Assembly: GCA_905372155.1 (NCBI GenBank)
Contig: CAJPNZ010000021.1
Coordinates: 1-34,453, forward strand
Length of the DNA: 34,453 nt
Source: Propionibacteriaceae bacterium
Lineage (GTDB): Bacteria > Actinomycetota > Actinomycetes > Propionibacteriales > Propionibacteriaceae
Direction of reading: 5' to 3'
A program made the translations under genes and the position numbers. The notes beneath the pieces are model-generated. The model worked only from the letters and a program-made list of their open reading frames with translations. It ran no database searches and had not been told where the DNA came from. Shown here one piece after another: positions 1 to 7,104 of the stretch. Every line of letters begins with the position of its first letter. Position 1 is the first letter of the stretch.

Positions 1-1
1 C

Positions 2-724
2 CCCACCCGCCCTGTGACGATGCCGCGGTTGGCCGATGGCCTGAGCGTGGTACACGAGGACCGGGACATAGTCGTGGTTGACAAACCAGCAGGTGTGGCA
101 GCCCATCCGAGCCTGGGCTGGGAAGGTCCCTCCGTCACCGAGCACCTGGCGGCCGCAGGGATCGCAATCGCGACCTCGGGGGCACCGGAGCGGCAGGGTG
201 TGGTGTCGCGACTCGACGTCGGAACCTCCGGGCTCATGGTGCTGGCCCGTTCCGAGCGTGCCTATTCCGTGTTGAAACAGGCTTTCCGGGACAAGGCCGT
301 CGACAAAACCTATCAAGCGCTCGTGCAGGGACACCCAGACCCGTTCACCGGAACCATCGACGCCCCGATCGGTCGGCATCCGGGGCATGAGTGGAAGATG
401 GCGATCGTGGAGGGAGGCCGGGAATCGATCACGCACTACGAGACCCTCGAGGCGCATCGCACGGCCACTCTCGTCGAGGTCAGGTTGGAGACCGGGCGCA
501 CCCACCAGATTCGGGTGCATTTCGCCGCGATCGGGCATCCCTGTTGCGGTGATCCGCTCTACGGCTCAGACCCGACGCTTGCGAGACGGCTGGGGATCGA
601 CAGACAGTGGCTCCACGCCACTCGGCTGGCATTCGAGCACCCGGTGGAGGGAGACCGTGTCGAGTTCGAATCGGAGTTGCCACAGGACCTCGAACACGCC
701 CTGCGCGAGGTGAGGTCGGACTGA
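2..724 (+). CDS. RluA/RluD-family pseudouridine synthase, 5' end cut by window edge
   Basis: Converts specific uridines to pseudouridine in RNA, most likely 23S rRNA if it is RluD-like. The visible part is the whole catalytic domain. It opens with VVDKPAGVAAHP, carries the catalytic aspartate in SRLDVGTSGLMV (family HRLDxxTSG; the usual His is Ser here), and continues with VDKTYQALVQG and the C-terminal ETGRTHQIRVHFAAIGHP block. The reading frame is open to the left edge, and RluD relatives usually carry an N-terminal S4 RNA-binding domain. The GTG at 14 is therefore probably internal and the gene begins outside the window. Its stop is 22 bases before pyk on the same strand. The family is certain; the exact target uridine cannot be read from sequence. 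Confidence 0.93.
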   Translation, partial: PTRPVTMPRLADGLSVVHEDRDIVVVDKPAGVAAHPSLGWEGPSVTEHLAAAGIAIATSGAPERQGVVSRLDVGTSGLMVLARSERAYSVLKQAFRDKAVDKTYQALVQGHPDPFTGTIDAPIGRHPGHEWKMAIVEGGRESITHYETLEAHRTATLVEVRLETGRTHQIRVHFAAIGHPCCGDPLYGSDPTLARRLGIDRQWLHATRLAFEHPVEGDRVEFESELPQDLEHALREVRSD

Positions 725-734
725 GGCCGTGAGG

Positions 735-740
735 TAGGGT
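735..740 (+). promoter_or_regulatory. Candidate -10 box for leaderless pyk transcript
   Basis: TAGGGT (TANNNT) ends six bases before the GTG start of pyk, the spacing expected if transcription begins at the start codon. No convincing -35 hexamer is seen. GAGGT at 731-735 could instead act as a distant Shine-Dalgarno, so the call is tentative. Confidence 0.4.
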
Positions 741-746
741 TGCGGC

Positions 747-2177
747 GTGCGTAGAGCAAAGATCGTTTGTACTTTGGGTCCGTCCGCCAACACGACCGAC
801 CGTCTCGTTCAACTCATCAACGCCGGAATGAATGTCGCTCGCCTCAACATGAGTCACGGGGACTACGCCGAGCACGAAAACCGTCTCAACGCCGTCCGAG
901 AAGCCGCAAGGGCAACTGGCCGTACCGTGGGCGTCCTGGCCGATCTCCAAGGACCGAAGATCCGCCTCGGCAGGTTCGCCGACGACCAGAAACATTTCTT
1001 GGAGCCTGGGGACCGTTTCACCATCACCATCGAGGATGTTCTCGGTACCAAGGAGCGCTGCTCCACAACTTTCAAGGGTCTCCCCGGGGACGTGAAGCCG
1101 GGGGACCAGGTCCTGATCGATGACGGCAAGGTGGGTCTGCGGGCACTGGAGGTCTCGCCCACTGACGTGCTTTGCGAAGTGGTCGTAGGGGGCCATGTAT
1201 CCAACAACAAGGGAATCAATCTTCCCGGGGTCGCCGTCTCCGTTCCCGCGATGAGCGAGAAGGACGAGAGGGATCTGCGCTGGGCGCTCTCGAAGGACAT
1301 CGACATGATCGCGCTGTCCTTCGTCCGCAGTGGCGACGACGTCAAACGGGTCCACGAGATCATGGACGAGGAAGGGCGCCGCATTCCTGTCATCGCAAAA
1401 CTGGAGAAACCGCAGGCGATCGCGAACCTCCAGGAGATCGTCGACGCCTTCGACGCTTTCATGGTCGCTCGCGGTGATCTGGGTGTTGAACTCCCGCTCG
1501 AGGACGTGCCGCTGGTCCAGAAACAGATCATTCGCGCGGCACGCAAGTGGGCCAAGCCCGTCATCGTCGCGACCCAGATGTTGGAGTCCATGATCTCCTC
1601 CCCGAGGCCCACCCGCGCCGAGGCCTCCGATGTGGCGAACGCGATTCTCGACGGTGCGGACGGCGTGATGCTCTCCGGCGAGACCTCGGTCGGCGACTAC
1701 CCGGTGGAGACGGTCCAGACCATGGCCCGGATCGTCGAGGCCACGGAACACGACGGTCACGCCGAGATCCACGCCATCGACTGGGACCCCCACACCACCG
1801 GCGGGGTTCTCGCGCATGCCGCGGTGGAGGTCACTCGGCGGGTCGGTGCCCGCTACCTGGTCGCCTTCACCAAGTCCGGCGACACGGCCCGGCGCTTGTC
1901 ACGCCTGCGTCCCTCCATCCCGCTGCTGGTGTTCACCCCTGAGGTGACCACCCGGCAGGCCATGACCCTCACCTGGGGTGTCGAGGCCCACGTCACTCCG
2001 GACTTCACGGTCCAGGAGCAGATGGTGGAGACCGTCGATGCTTTCCTCCGGGAGCGGGGCATGATCGAGGTCGGTGAGCGCATCGTGATTTTGTCCGGGT
2101 CGCCCATGGGCGTTCCCGGGAAGACGAACAACCTGCGTGTCCACAAGGTCAAGGCCAAGAACGATATCGACGCCTGA
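747..2177 (+). CDS. pyk: Pyruvate kinase
   Basis: Catalyses phosphoenolpyruvate + ADP to pyruvate + ATP, the last step of glycolysis, in the cytoplasm. The 476-residue product has the normal family length and begins RRAKIVCTLGPSANT with no extension. It carries NVARLNMSHGDYAEH, the substrate/metal region VLADLQGPKIRLG, and the pyruvate kinase signature around IPVIAKLEKPQAIANL, where the Lys lies at the active site. It continues with FMVARGDLGVELP and ATQMLESMISSPRPTRAEASDVANA. The C-terminal allosteric domain follows to SGSPMGVPGKTNNLRVHKV. A long perfect hairpin with a T tract follows the stop, so pyk ends its own transcript. GTG start; probably leaderless. Confidence 0.98.
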   Translation: MRRAKIVCTLGPSANTTDRLVQLINAGMNVARLNMSHGDYAEHENRLNAVREAARATGRTVGVLADLQGPKIRLGRFADDQKHFLEPGDRFTITIEDVLGTKERCSTTFKGLPGDVKPGDQVLIDDGKVGLRALEVSPTDVLCEVVVGGHVSNNKGINLPGVAVSVPAMSEKDERDLRWALSKDIDMIALSFVRSGDDVKRVHEIMDEEGRRIPVIAKLEKPQAIANLQEIVDAFDAFMVARGDLGVELPLEDVPLVQKQIIRAARKWAKPVIVATQMLESMISSPRPTRAEASDVANAILDGADGVMLSGETSVGDYPVETVQTMARIVEATEHDGHAEIHAIDWDPHTTGGVLAHAAVEVTRRVGARYLVAFTKSGDTARRLSRLRPSIPLLVFTPEVTTRQAMTLTWGVEAHVTPDFTVQEQMVETVDAFLRERGMIEVGERIVILSGSPMGVPGKTNNLRVHKVKAKNDIDA

Positions 2178-2190
2178 ACCCGGATCGAGG

Positions 2191-2230
2191 AGGGTGGGAG
2201 CCGATGAATCGGCTCCCACCCTGCCTTTTT
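2191..2230 (+). terminator. Rho-independent terminator of pyk
   Basis: A perfect inverted repeat of about 14-15 bp (arms 2191-2205 and 2208-2222, core GGGTGGGAGCCGAT) is followed by GCCTTTTT. It lies 14 bases after the pyk stop. There is no T run in the opposite direction, so it serves pyk rather than the convergent tRNA gene. Confidence 0.93.
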
Positions 2231-2232
2231 CG

Positions 2233-2316
2233 TACCCGGCAGGGGACTCGAACCCCTACGGCCTTTCTGGCCAACTGATTTTGAGTCAGTCGCGTCTACC
2301 ATTCCGCCACCCGGGC
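2233..2316 (-). tRNA. tRNA-Leu(CAA)
   Basis: Class II tRNA read on the minus strand. Elements in order are acceptor GCCCGGG, TG, D arm GCGGAATGGTAGACGC, anticodon stem ACTGA with loop CTCAAAA (anticodon CAA, reads UUG), stem TCAGT, and a long variable arm that folds as GGCC-AGAAA-GGCC. The T arm AGGGG-TTCGAGT-CCCCT and the 3' acceptor strand GCCGGGT with discriminator A follow. CCA is not encoded. The acceptor has a G-U pair at 1:72 and a G-G opposition at 7:66. It is convergent with pyk and divergent from pdtaR. Confidence 0.95.
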
Positions 2317-2374
2317 AACGAAGGCTATTGTGCCACAACTGCCCGTTTCTTCGCCCAAACCCCTAGTGGCGCGC

Positions 2375-2380
2375 TAGAAT
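2375..2380 (+). promoter_or_regulatory. Candidate -10 box of pdtaR
   Basis: TAGAAT matches the -10 consensus at four of six positions and lies 61 bases before the ATG of pdtaR, giving a leader of roughly 55 nt. The -35 region is not recognisable. Confidence 0.35.
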
Positions 2381-2441
2381 ACCTGCTGAATCCATGTCTG
2401 GAGACCTGTCGGTCCACTCGAAGGGGAATGGAGCTAGAAGC

Positions 2442-3029
2442 ATGGGCCAGAAGCGGCCGAAGAAGGTGCTCATTGCCGAGGACGAGGCGCTCATCCGCCT
2501 CGACTTGGTGGAGTTGCTGACCGAAGAAGGTTTTGAAGTTGTGGGGCAGGCAGCGGATGGCGAGGAGGCCGTCAAGCTTGCCCGGGAGTTGGAGCCCGAC
2601 CTGATCATCATGGACGTGAAGATGCCCGGCATGGATGGCATCACCGCGGCTGAGATCATCGGCGAGGAACGTATCGCCCCCATCCTCATGCTCACCGCCT
2701 TCAGCCAGAGCGAACTGGTTGAGCGAGCGCGGGACGCCGGGGTGATGGGATATCTCGTCAAGCCCTTCGGCGCCAATGAAGTGGTGCCCGCCATCGAGGT
2801 CGCCATCGGGCGTTTCGCCGAGCTGCGGGCGATCGAGGAGGAGCTGGCGAACCTCGAGGATCGTTTCGAGTCCCGGAAGATCATCGACCAGGCCAAGGGA
2901 ATGCTGCAGGAGGGACTGGGATTGACCGAGCCCGAGGCGTTCCGGTGGATCCAGAAGACCGCCATGGACCTGCGCAAGTCGATGCGCGAGGTCGCCGAGG
3001 GCGTCATCTCACACAAGCGGAAGAAGTGA
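2442..3029 (+). CDS. pdtaR: ANTAR-domain response regulator (PdtaR type)
   Basis: Phospho-receiver protein with an RNA-binding ANTAR output domain. In actinobacteria PdtaR works with the kinase PdtaS and acts by antitermination on mRNA hairpins rather than on promoters. The receiver domain spans about residues 7-125, with acidic residues in LIAEDEA, the phospho-acceptor Asp58 in LIIMDVKMPGMDG, the Thr in MLTAFS and the Lys in YLVKPF. A short coiled linker (ELRAIEEELANLEDRFESR) leads to the ANTAR helices (IIDQAKGMLQEGLGLTEPEAFRWI). The start at 2442 is chosen because GGAG precedes it by eight bases; the in-frame ATG at 2394 has no ribosome binding site. 195 residues. The partner kinase is not in the window. 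Confidence 0.93.
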   Translation: MGQKRPKKVLIAEDEALIRLDLVELLTEEGFEVVGQAADGEEAVKLARELEPDLIIMDVKMPGMDGITAAEIIGEERIAPILMLTAFSQSELVERARDAGVMGYLVKPFGANEVVPAIEVAIGRFAELRAIEEELANLEDRFESRKIIDQAKGMLQEGLGLTEPEAFRWIQKTAMDLRKSMREVAEGVISHKRKK

Positions 3030-3425
3030 TCACTCCCTCGGGGCCACGAGCCGGGAGGTCAGGCGGCCGACGGCGGTGAGCCGTCCCCCGTCGTCGTGCA
3101 CCTCCACCGCGTGAACGACGGTTCCGCTCCCCAGGCGAACGGGAACCGCCCTACCTGTGACTCTGCCCGAGGCGACGGGGCGCAGATGGGTGACGTTGAG
3201 GTCGATGCCCATCGGGACCCGTTCCGGTTGGGCGTGCAGCCAAGCGGCCAGGGAGGCCAGGCCCTCCACCAGCACCGCGGTCGCTCCCCCGTGCAGCAGC
3301 CCGGCGGGTTGGGTGTTTCCCGTCACCGGCATGGAGCCGACCACCTCCGCCGAGCTGGCCCGGGTGATCTCGATGCCCAGTTTTTCGTGCAACGAGGAGG
3401 GGGGTACCGCGGTGGCGTCGATCAT
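3030..3425 (-). CDS. PaaI-type hotdog-fold thioesterase
   Basis: Small cytoplasmic acyl-CoA thioesterase of the PaaI/4HBT family, 131 residues, a single hotdog domain. The family motif lies in NTQPAGLLHGGATAVLVEGLAS, where the HGG loop and downstream acidic residue form the active site in relatives; a second conserved stretch is GIDLNVTHLRPV. Substrate is unknown; relatives hydrolyse phenylacetyl-CoA, 1,4-dihydroxynaphthoyl-CoA or general acyl-CoA. It is convergent with pdtaR, the two stop codons abutting in TGATCA. It is divergent from polA with only 32 bases between start codons. On its strand TACTGT (3446-3441) may be the -10 box, overlapping the polA box. No Shine-Dalgarno is visible. Confidence 0.85.
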   Translation of the reverse strand: MIDATAVPPSSLHEKLGIEITRASSAEVVGSMPVTGNTQPAGLLHGGATAVLVEGLASLAAWLHAQPERVPMGIDLNVTHLRPVASGRVTGRAVPVRLGSGTVVHAVEVHDDGGRLTAVGRLTSRLVAPRE

Positions 3426-3444
3426 GGCCGCCAGTCTCGCACAG

Positions 3445-3450
3445 TAGATT
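3445..3450 (+). promoter_or_regulatory. Candidate -10 box for leaderless polA transcript
   Basis: TAGATT ends seven bases before the polA GTG, consistent with transcription starting at or near the start codon. It overlaps a TACTGT box on the other strand pointing toward the thioesterase gene. No -35 and no Shine-Dalgarno are seen. Confidence 0.45.
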
Positions 3451-3457
3451 TGGTGGT

Positions 3458-6127
3458 GTGAATCGCCTGCTCCTCATCGACGGACACTCCATGGCCTACC
3501 GGGCTTTTTACGCCCTGCCGGCCGAGAACTTCCAGACCTCGACGGGACAGCACACGAACGCAGTGCACGGTTTCGTCTCCATGCTCATCGGGTTGCTGAC
3601 CGCCGAGAAACCGAGCCACGTGGCCGTCGCCTTCGACGTGGGCCGGGAGTCCTTCCGCAACGAGACCTACCCGGAGTACAAGGCCACCCGGAGCGCGTCG
3701 CCGCAGGAGTTCAGAGGGCAGGTGGAGCTGATCAAGGAGGTCCTCGACGGGCTGCGGATATCGCACGTCGAACTGCCCGGCTACGAGGCCGACGACATCA
3801 TCGCAACAATGGCCACCCGGGCGGAGGCCGCGGGCTACGAGGTGCTGATCTCGACGGGCGACCGCGACGCCCTGCAACTGGTGACCGACCACACCACGGT
3901 GCTGTACCCGCGCAAGGGGGTGAGTGACATGATGCGGATGACACCCGTCGCGGTGGAGGAGAAATACCTCGTGCCGCCGCAGCGCTACCCGGAGCTGGCG
4001 GCGCTGGTGGGGGAGACCAGCGACAACCTGCCGGGGGTCCCCGGCGTCGGCCCCAAGACCGCGGCCAAATGGATCAACACCTACGACGGCCTCGCCAACA
4101 TCATCGAACGCGCCGAACAGGTCCCGGGCAAGGCGGGCCAGTCGCTGCGGGATCACCTCGACGACGTGCGGCGCAACCGGCGCCTGAACCGTCTGCTGCG
4201 GGACCTGGAACTACCCCTGGGCCTCGAAGGGACCGAACGCCGCGACTGGGACCGGGAGGCCACAACCCAGTTGTTCGCCGCACTCGAGTTCCGTTCCCTG
4301 CGGGAGCGGCTTTCCCAGCTGTACGGGGCCACCGGGGACGAACGGAACGACACCCAAAAAGTGTTCACCGTCACCGGAAGGGCCCTGGAACCCGGTGAGG
4401 CCGCGGCCTGGCTGGAGGAGAACGCCGCGGGGGAGGTGGCGCTCTCGTTCGTCGGCAATTGGGCGGCCGGGACGGGCGATCTGCGGGGCATCGGCCTGGC
4501 GGTCGCCGAGGGACCGGAGGCGTTCATCGATTCCGGAAAACTGACCCCCGCCGACGACGAAGCGGTGGCGAGCTGGCTGGCGGATGCGGAACGCCCCAAG
4601 GTGGTCCACGACGGGAAAGGACCGCTGCTCGCGATCTGGGCCAGGGGCTGGGAGCTGGGTGGGGTGGTCCTGGACGTGGCCCTGGCGGCCTATCTGCTGC
4701 GACCCGACGTCAGGGGGCAGGAACTGCCCTCCTTGGTGCAGCGATACCTGCACCGCGAGCTGGTGGCGGAGACGACCGCCGAGACCCAGGAATCCCTGTT
4801 CGAGGTGGACGAAGGGGCCACGGCCGGGGCGGCCATGCTGAATGCCCGGGCGATCGCGGAACTGGCCCGGGTGTTGCGACCCGAGCTCGAGTCCCAGCCC
4901 GCGGCGAAGCTCCTGAAAGAGGTGGAACTGCCGCTGCAACGGACCTTGGCGAACTGCGAGCGCATCGGCATCGCCGTGGACCGAGGCGTTCTGGATGAGC
5001 TGCGGGCCGAGTTCGACTCCGCCGTCGTGGCCGCCCAGCGGGCGGCGTGGGACGTGCTGGGGCACGAGGTGAACCTCGGCTCCCCGAAGCAGCTACAGGC
5101 GGTGCTGTTCGAGGAACTCGACATGCCGAAGACTCGGCGCACGAAATCCGGGTACACCACCGACGCGGAGGCCCTCGAGGGGCTTTTCGAACGCACCGGG
5201 CACCCGTTCCTGGAGCATCTCCTGGCGCACCGGGACCGCATCCGGCTGCGGCAGACCGTCGACGGATTGCTGGCCGCCATCCAGCCGGACGGCCGCATCC
5301 ACACCACATACGTACAGACCATCGCCGCGACGGGAAGGTTGTCCTCCACCGACCCGAACCTGCAGAACATTCCCATCCGCACCGACCTGGGGCGGCGGAT
5401 CCGCAGCGCCTTCGTGGCCGGTGACGGTTTCGAGGCGCTGATGAGCGCCGACTACTCGCAGATCGAGATGCGCCTCATGGCGCACGTCTCGGGTGACGAG
5501 GGGCTGATCGCCGCATTCAGGTCCGGCAGGGACTTCCACGCGGAGATGGCGGCCATCGTCTTCGGAGCCGCCCCGGAAGAGGTCACGGGGCAGATGCGGG
5601 CCCGGGTCAAGGCCATGAACTACGGGCTCGCCTACGGGCTCGGCGCCTACGGGCTGAGCACCAGGCTCGGGATCTCCGTCGCCGAGGCGAAGGAGCTGAT
5701 GGAGGTCTACAACTCGCGGGTCGGCGGGGTTCAGCAGTATCTGGCGGAGGTGGTGGCCGAGGCCCGGAGGATGGGCTACACCTCGACCCTCCTGGGGAGG
5801 CGACGCTACCTGCCGGACCTGAACTCCAGCAATCGGCAGCGGCGCGAGATGGCGGAGAGGGCGGCGCTGAACTCCCCGATCCAAGGTTCCGCTGCCGACA
5901 TCATCAAGCTGGCGATGATCGAGGTCGAAAGAGGACTGGTCACGAAGGGGCTGCGCAGCCGCGTCCTGCTCCAGGTGCACGACGAACTCGTACTGGAGAT
6001 CTGTCCGGGCGAAAGGGAAGCGGTGGAGGAACTGGTGCGGAAGGAAATGGGCACCGCCATGGATCTGGCGGTGCCCCTGGAGGTTTCGGTGGGGGTCGGC
6101 GACTCGTGGTTCACTGCGGCGCACTGA
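3458..6127 (+). CDS. polA: DNA polymerase I
   Basis: Repair and Okazaki-fragment polymerase, 889 residues, GTG start at NRLLLIDGHSMAYRAFYAL. The 5' nuclease domain covers about residues 1-300, with ELPGYEADDIIATMA, STGDRDALQLV and GVPGVGPKTAAKW (helix-hairpin-helix). The 3'-5' exonuclease-like domain covers about 305-490. It lacks the catalytic acidic motif: the position of E. coli FDTETDS reads LSFVGNW, so proofreading should be absent, as in other actinobacterial Pol I. The polymerase domain holds motif A ADYSQIEMRLMAHVSGD (about 663-679), O-helix motif B RVKAMNYGLAYG and motif C LLQVHDELVLEI. The O-helix has Tyr where E. coli has Phe762. It converges on the sortase gene with an 18-base gap and no terminator. 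Confidence 0.98.
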   Translation: MNRLLLIDGHSMAYRAFYALPAENFQTSTGQHTNAVHGFVSMLIGLLTAEKPSHVAVAFDVGRESFRNETYPEYKATRSASPQEFRGQVELIKEVLDGLRISHVELPGYEADDIIATMATRAEAAGYEVLISTGDRDALQLVTDHTTVLYPRKGVSDMMRMTPVAVEEKYLVPPQRYPELAALVGETSDNLPGVPGVGPKTAAKWINTYDGLANIIERAEQVPGKAGQSLRDHLDDVRRNRRLNRLLRDLELPLGLEGTERRDWDREATTQLFAALEFRSLRERLSQLYGATGDERNDTQKVFTVTGRALEPGEAAAWLEENAAGEVALSFVGNWAAGTGDLRGIGLAVAEGPEAFIDSGKLTPADDEAVASWLADAERPKVVHDGKGPLLAIWARGWELGGVVLDVALAAYLLRPDVRGQELPSLVQRYLHRELVAETTAETQESLFEVDEGATAGAAMLNARAIAELARVLRPELESQPAAKLLKEVELPLQRTLANCERIGIAVDRGVLDELRAEFDSAVVAAQRAAWDVLGHEVNLGSPKQLQAVLFEELDMPKTRRTKSGYTTDAEALEGLFERTGHPFLEHLLAHRDRIRLRQTVDGLLAAIQPDGRIHTTYVQTIAATGRLSSTDPNLQNIPIRTDLGRRIRSAFVAGDGFEALMSADYSQIEMRLMAHVSGDEGLIAAFRSGRDFHAEMAAIVFGAAPEEVTGQMRARVKAMNYGLAYGLGAYGLSTRLGISVAEAKELMEVYNSRVGGVQQYLAEVVAEARRMGYTSTLLGRRRYLPDLNSSNRQRREMAERAALNSPIQGSAADIIKLAMIEVERGLVTKGLRSRVLLQVHDELVLEICPGEREAVEELVRKEMGTAMDLAVPLEVSVGVGDSWFTAAH

Positions 6128-6145
6128 GCCGCCGACCCTTCGGGA

Positions 6146-6862
6146 TCAGGCCCCGTCGGTCACGGGCTTGAACTTGAAGAAGATCCGCGAGTCCCACTTG
6201 TCGGTTTCCTTGTTGTGGTCCCAACAGATGACGATGGCGAGTGCGGGATCACCGCTCTGGCGTTCCAGCACATCCGATTCCCGATCGAAGGTTGCCTCAT
6301 CGACCTTCTGGGCCTCGGTGAACTGGTAGCAGGCGGTCCGCCCATCCGCGCTGGTGAGCTTCAGGACGTCCCCGGCTGCGAGCTGACTCGTGCCGTCCTT
6401 GTAGAGCTGATTACCGACGGCCTCGCCGCTCTGGTAGGTGTGGATCGAGAGGACGACCTGGCCTGCGTTGGAACCGGCTGTCGGGCCCATGTTCCACCAG
6501 GCCGCGGTCTTCGGTTCGTCCTTGGGGGGAGCCTCGATGTTGCCTTCGTCGTCGTTCCCCAGGGAGACGACGTTGGCCTCGATCCCCAGCTTTTCGATTG
6601 AGTAGTTGACTGGCACGAAACCTGCCTCGTCCGTTGCGCTGCAGGCACCCGGGGATGCGGGGGTCGTGGTGTCGGGGGAGGTCACGGCCGTGCCATCGGC
6701 GTTGCCGCTGGTACTGGCCGCCGGGGGAGCGTCAGCCTTGTTGGGGTTGTCGTTCTTGGGCTGAAGGACCCATACGAGGGTCAGGGCTACTGCCAGAAGA
6801 ATGGCAACCACGGCTATGCCGAGCTGCACCTTCCGGTTCTTGAGAGCTTCGACGAGATTCAC
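6146..6862 (-). CDS. Class F sortase
   Basis: Membrane-anchored cysteine transpeptidase that would link surface proteins carrying a sorting signal to the cell wall. 238 residues, GTG start. A short cytoplasmic tail precedes one membrane helix (about 13-33, LGIAVVAILLAVALTLVWVL). A Ser/Thr/Pro/Ala-rich linker (about 36-75) leads to the extracellular sortase domain, including VNYSIEKLGIEANVV and GNIEAPPKDEPKTAAWW. The catalytic triad is visible: His141 in LSIHTYQ, Cys213 in IVICWDH and Arg226 in WDSRIFF. The single-domain layout with a short linker fits class F, whose biological role is poorly defined. No LPXTG-type substrate lies in the window. TAACCT ends six bases before the start, suggesting a leaderless mRNA. 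Confidence 0.88.
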   Translation of the reverse strand: MNLVEALKNRKVQLGIAVVAILLAVALTLVWVLQPKNDNPNKADAPPAASTSGNADGTAVTSPDTTTPASPGACSATDEAGFVPVNYSIEKLGIEANVVSLGNDDEGNIEAPPKDEPKTAAWWNMGPTAGSNAGQVVLSIHTYQSGEAVGNQLYKDGTSQLAAGDVLKLTSADGRTACYQFTEAQKVDEATFDRESDVLERQSGDPALAIVICWDHNKETDKWDSRIFFKFKPVTDGA

Positions 6863-6868
6863 GGGAAC

Positions 6869-6874
6869 AGGTTA
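6869..6874 (-). promoter_or_regulatory. Candidate -10 box for leaderless sortase transcript
   Basis: On the minus strand TAACCT is followed by GTTCCC and the GTG start. There is no Shine-Dalgarno. Spacing matches the other leaderless candidates in the window. Confidence 0.45.
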
Positions 6875-6904
6875 ATCCCTGCTCCAATCACCGCCAACCG
6901 GCCT

Positions 6905-6921
6905 ACCACAATTAATGTGGT
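6905..6921. promoter_or_regulatory. Perfect palindrome, possible operator
   Basis: ACCACA-ATTAA-TGTGGT has six-base arms around an AT-rich centre in GC-rich DNA, between the divergent sortase and rpsA genes. It lies 43 bases upstream of the sortase start and just upstream of the rpsA promoter. Operator-like shape only; no family assigned. Confidence 0.4.
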
Positions 6922-6946
6922 CCGGTAGTATCGATTCGGTTTGATC

Positions 6947-6976
6947 TTGACCGACTCCCGGGACAACGATTAGGGT
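6947..6976 (+). promoter_or_regulatory. Probable housekeeping-sigma promoter of rpsA
   Basis: TTGACC at 6947-6952 and TAGGGT at 6971-6976 are separated by 18 bases, the best -35/-10 pair seen in the window. Transcription would start near 6983 and give an rpsA leader of about 120 nt. Confidence 0.6.
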
Positions 6977-7104
6977 GAAGGGGCACTGTGGCCTGCCTGC
7001 CCTCGGACCGAGTGGGGTTGGCACGTCCGTCCTCCCGAGTCCCATCCCGACCCGGGATGAGGGACAGGGCACAGGGTGAAACCTTATTGTGAAAGCCCTA
7101 CTAC

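Noticed and set aside
480..1817. Long open frame antisense to pyk
   Set aside because: Composition is a mirror of pyk codons; no motif, no ribosome binding site.
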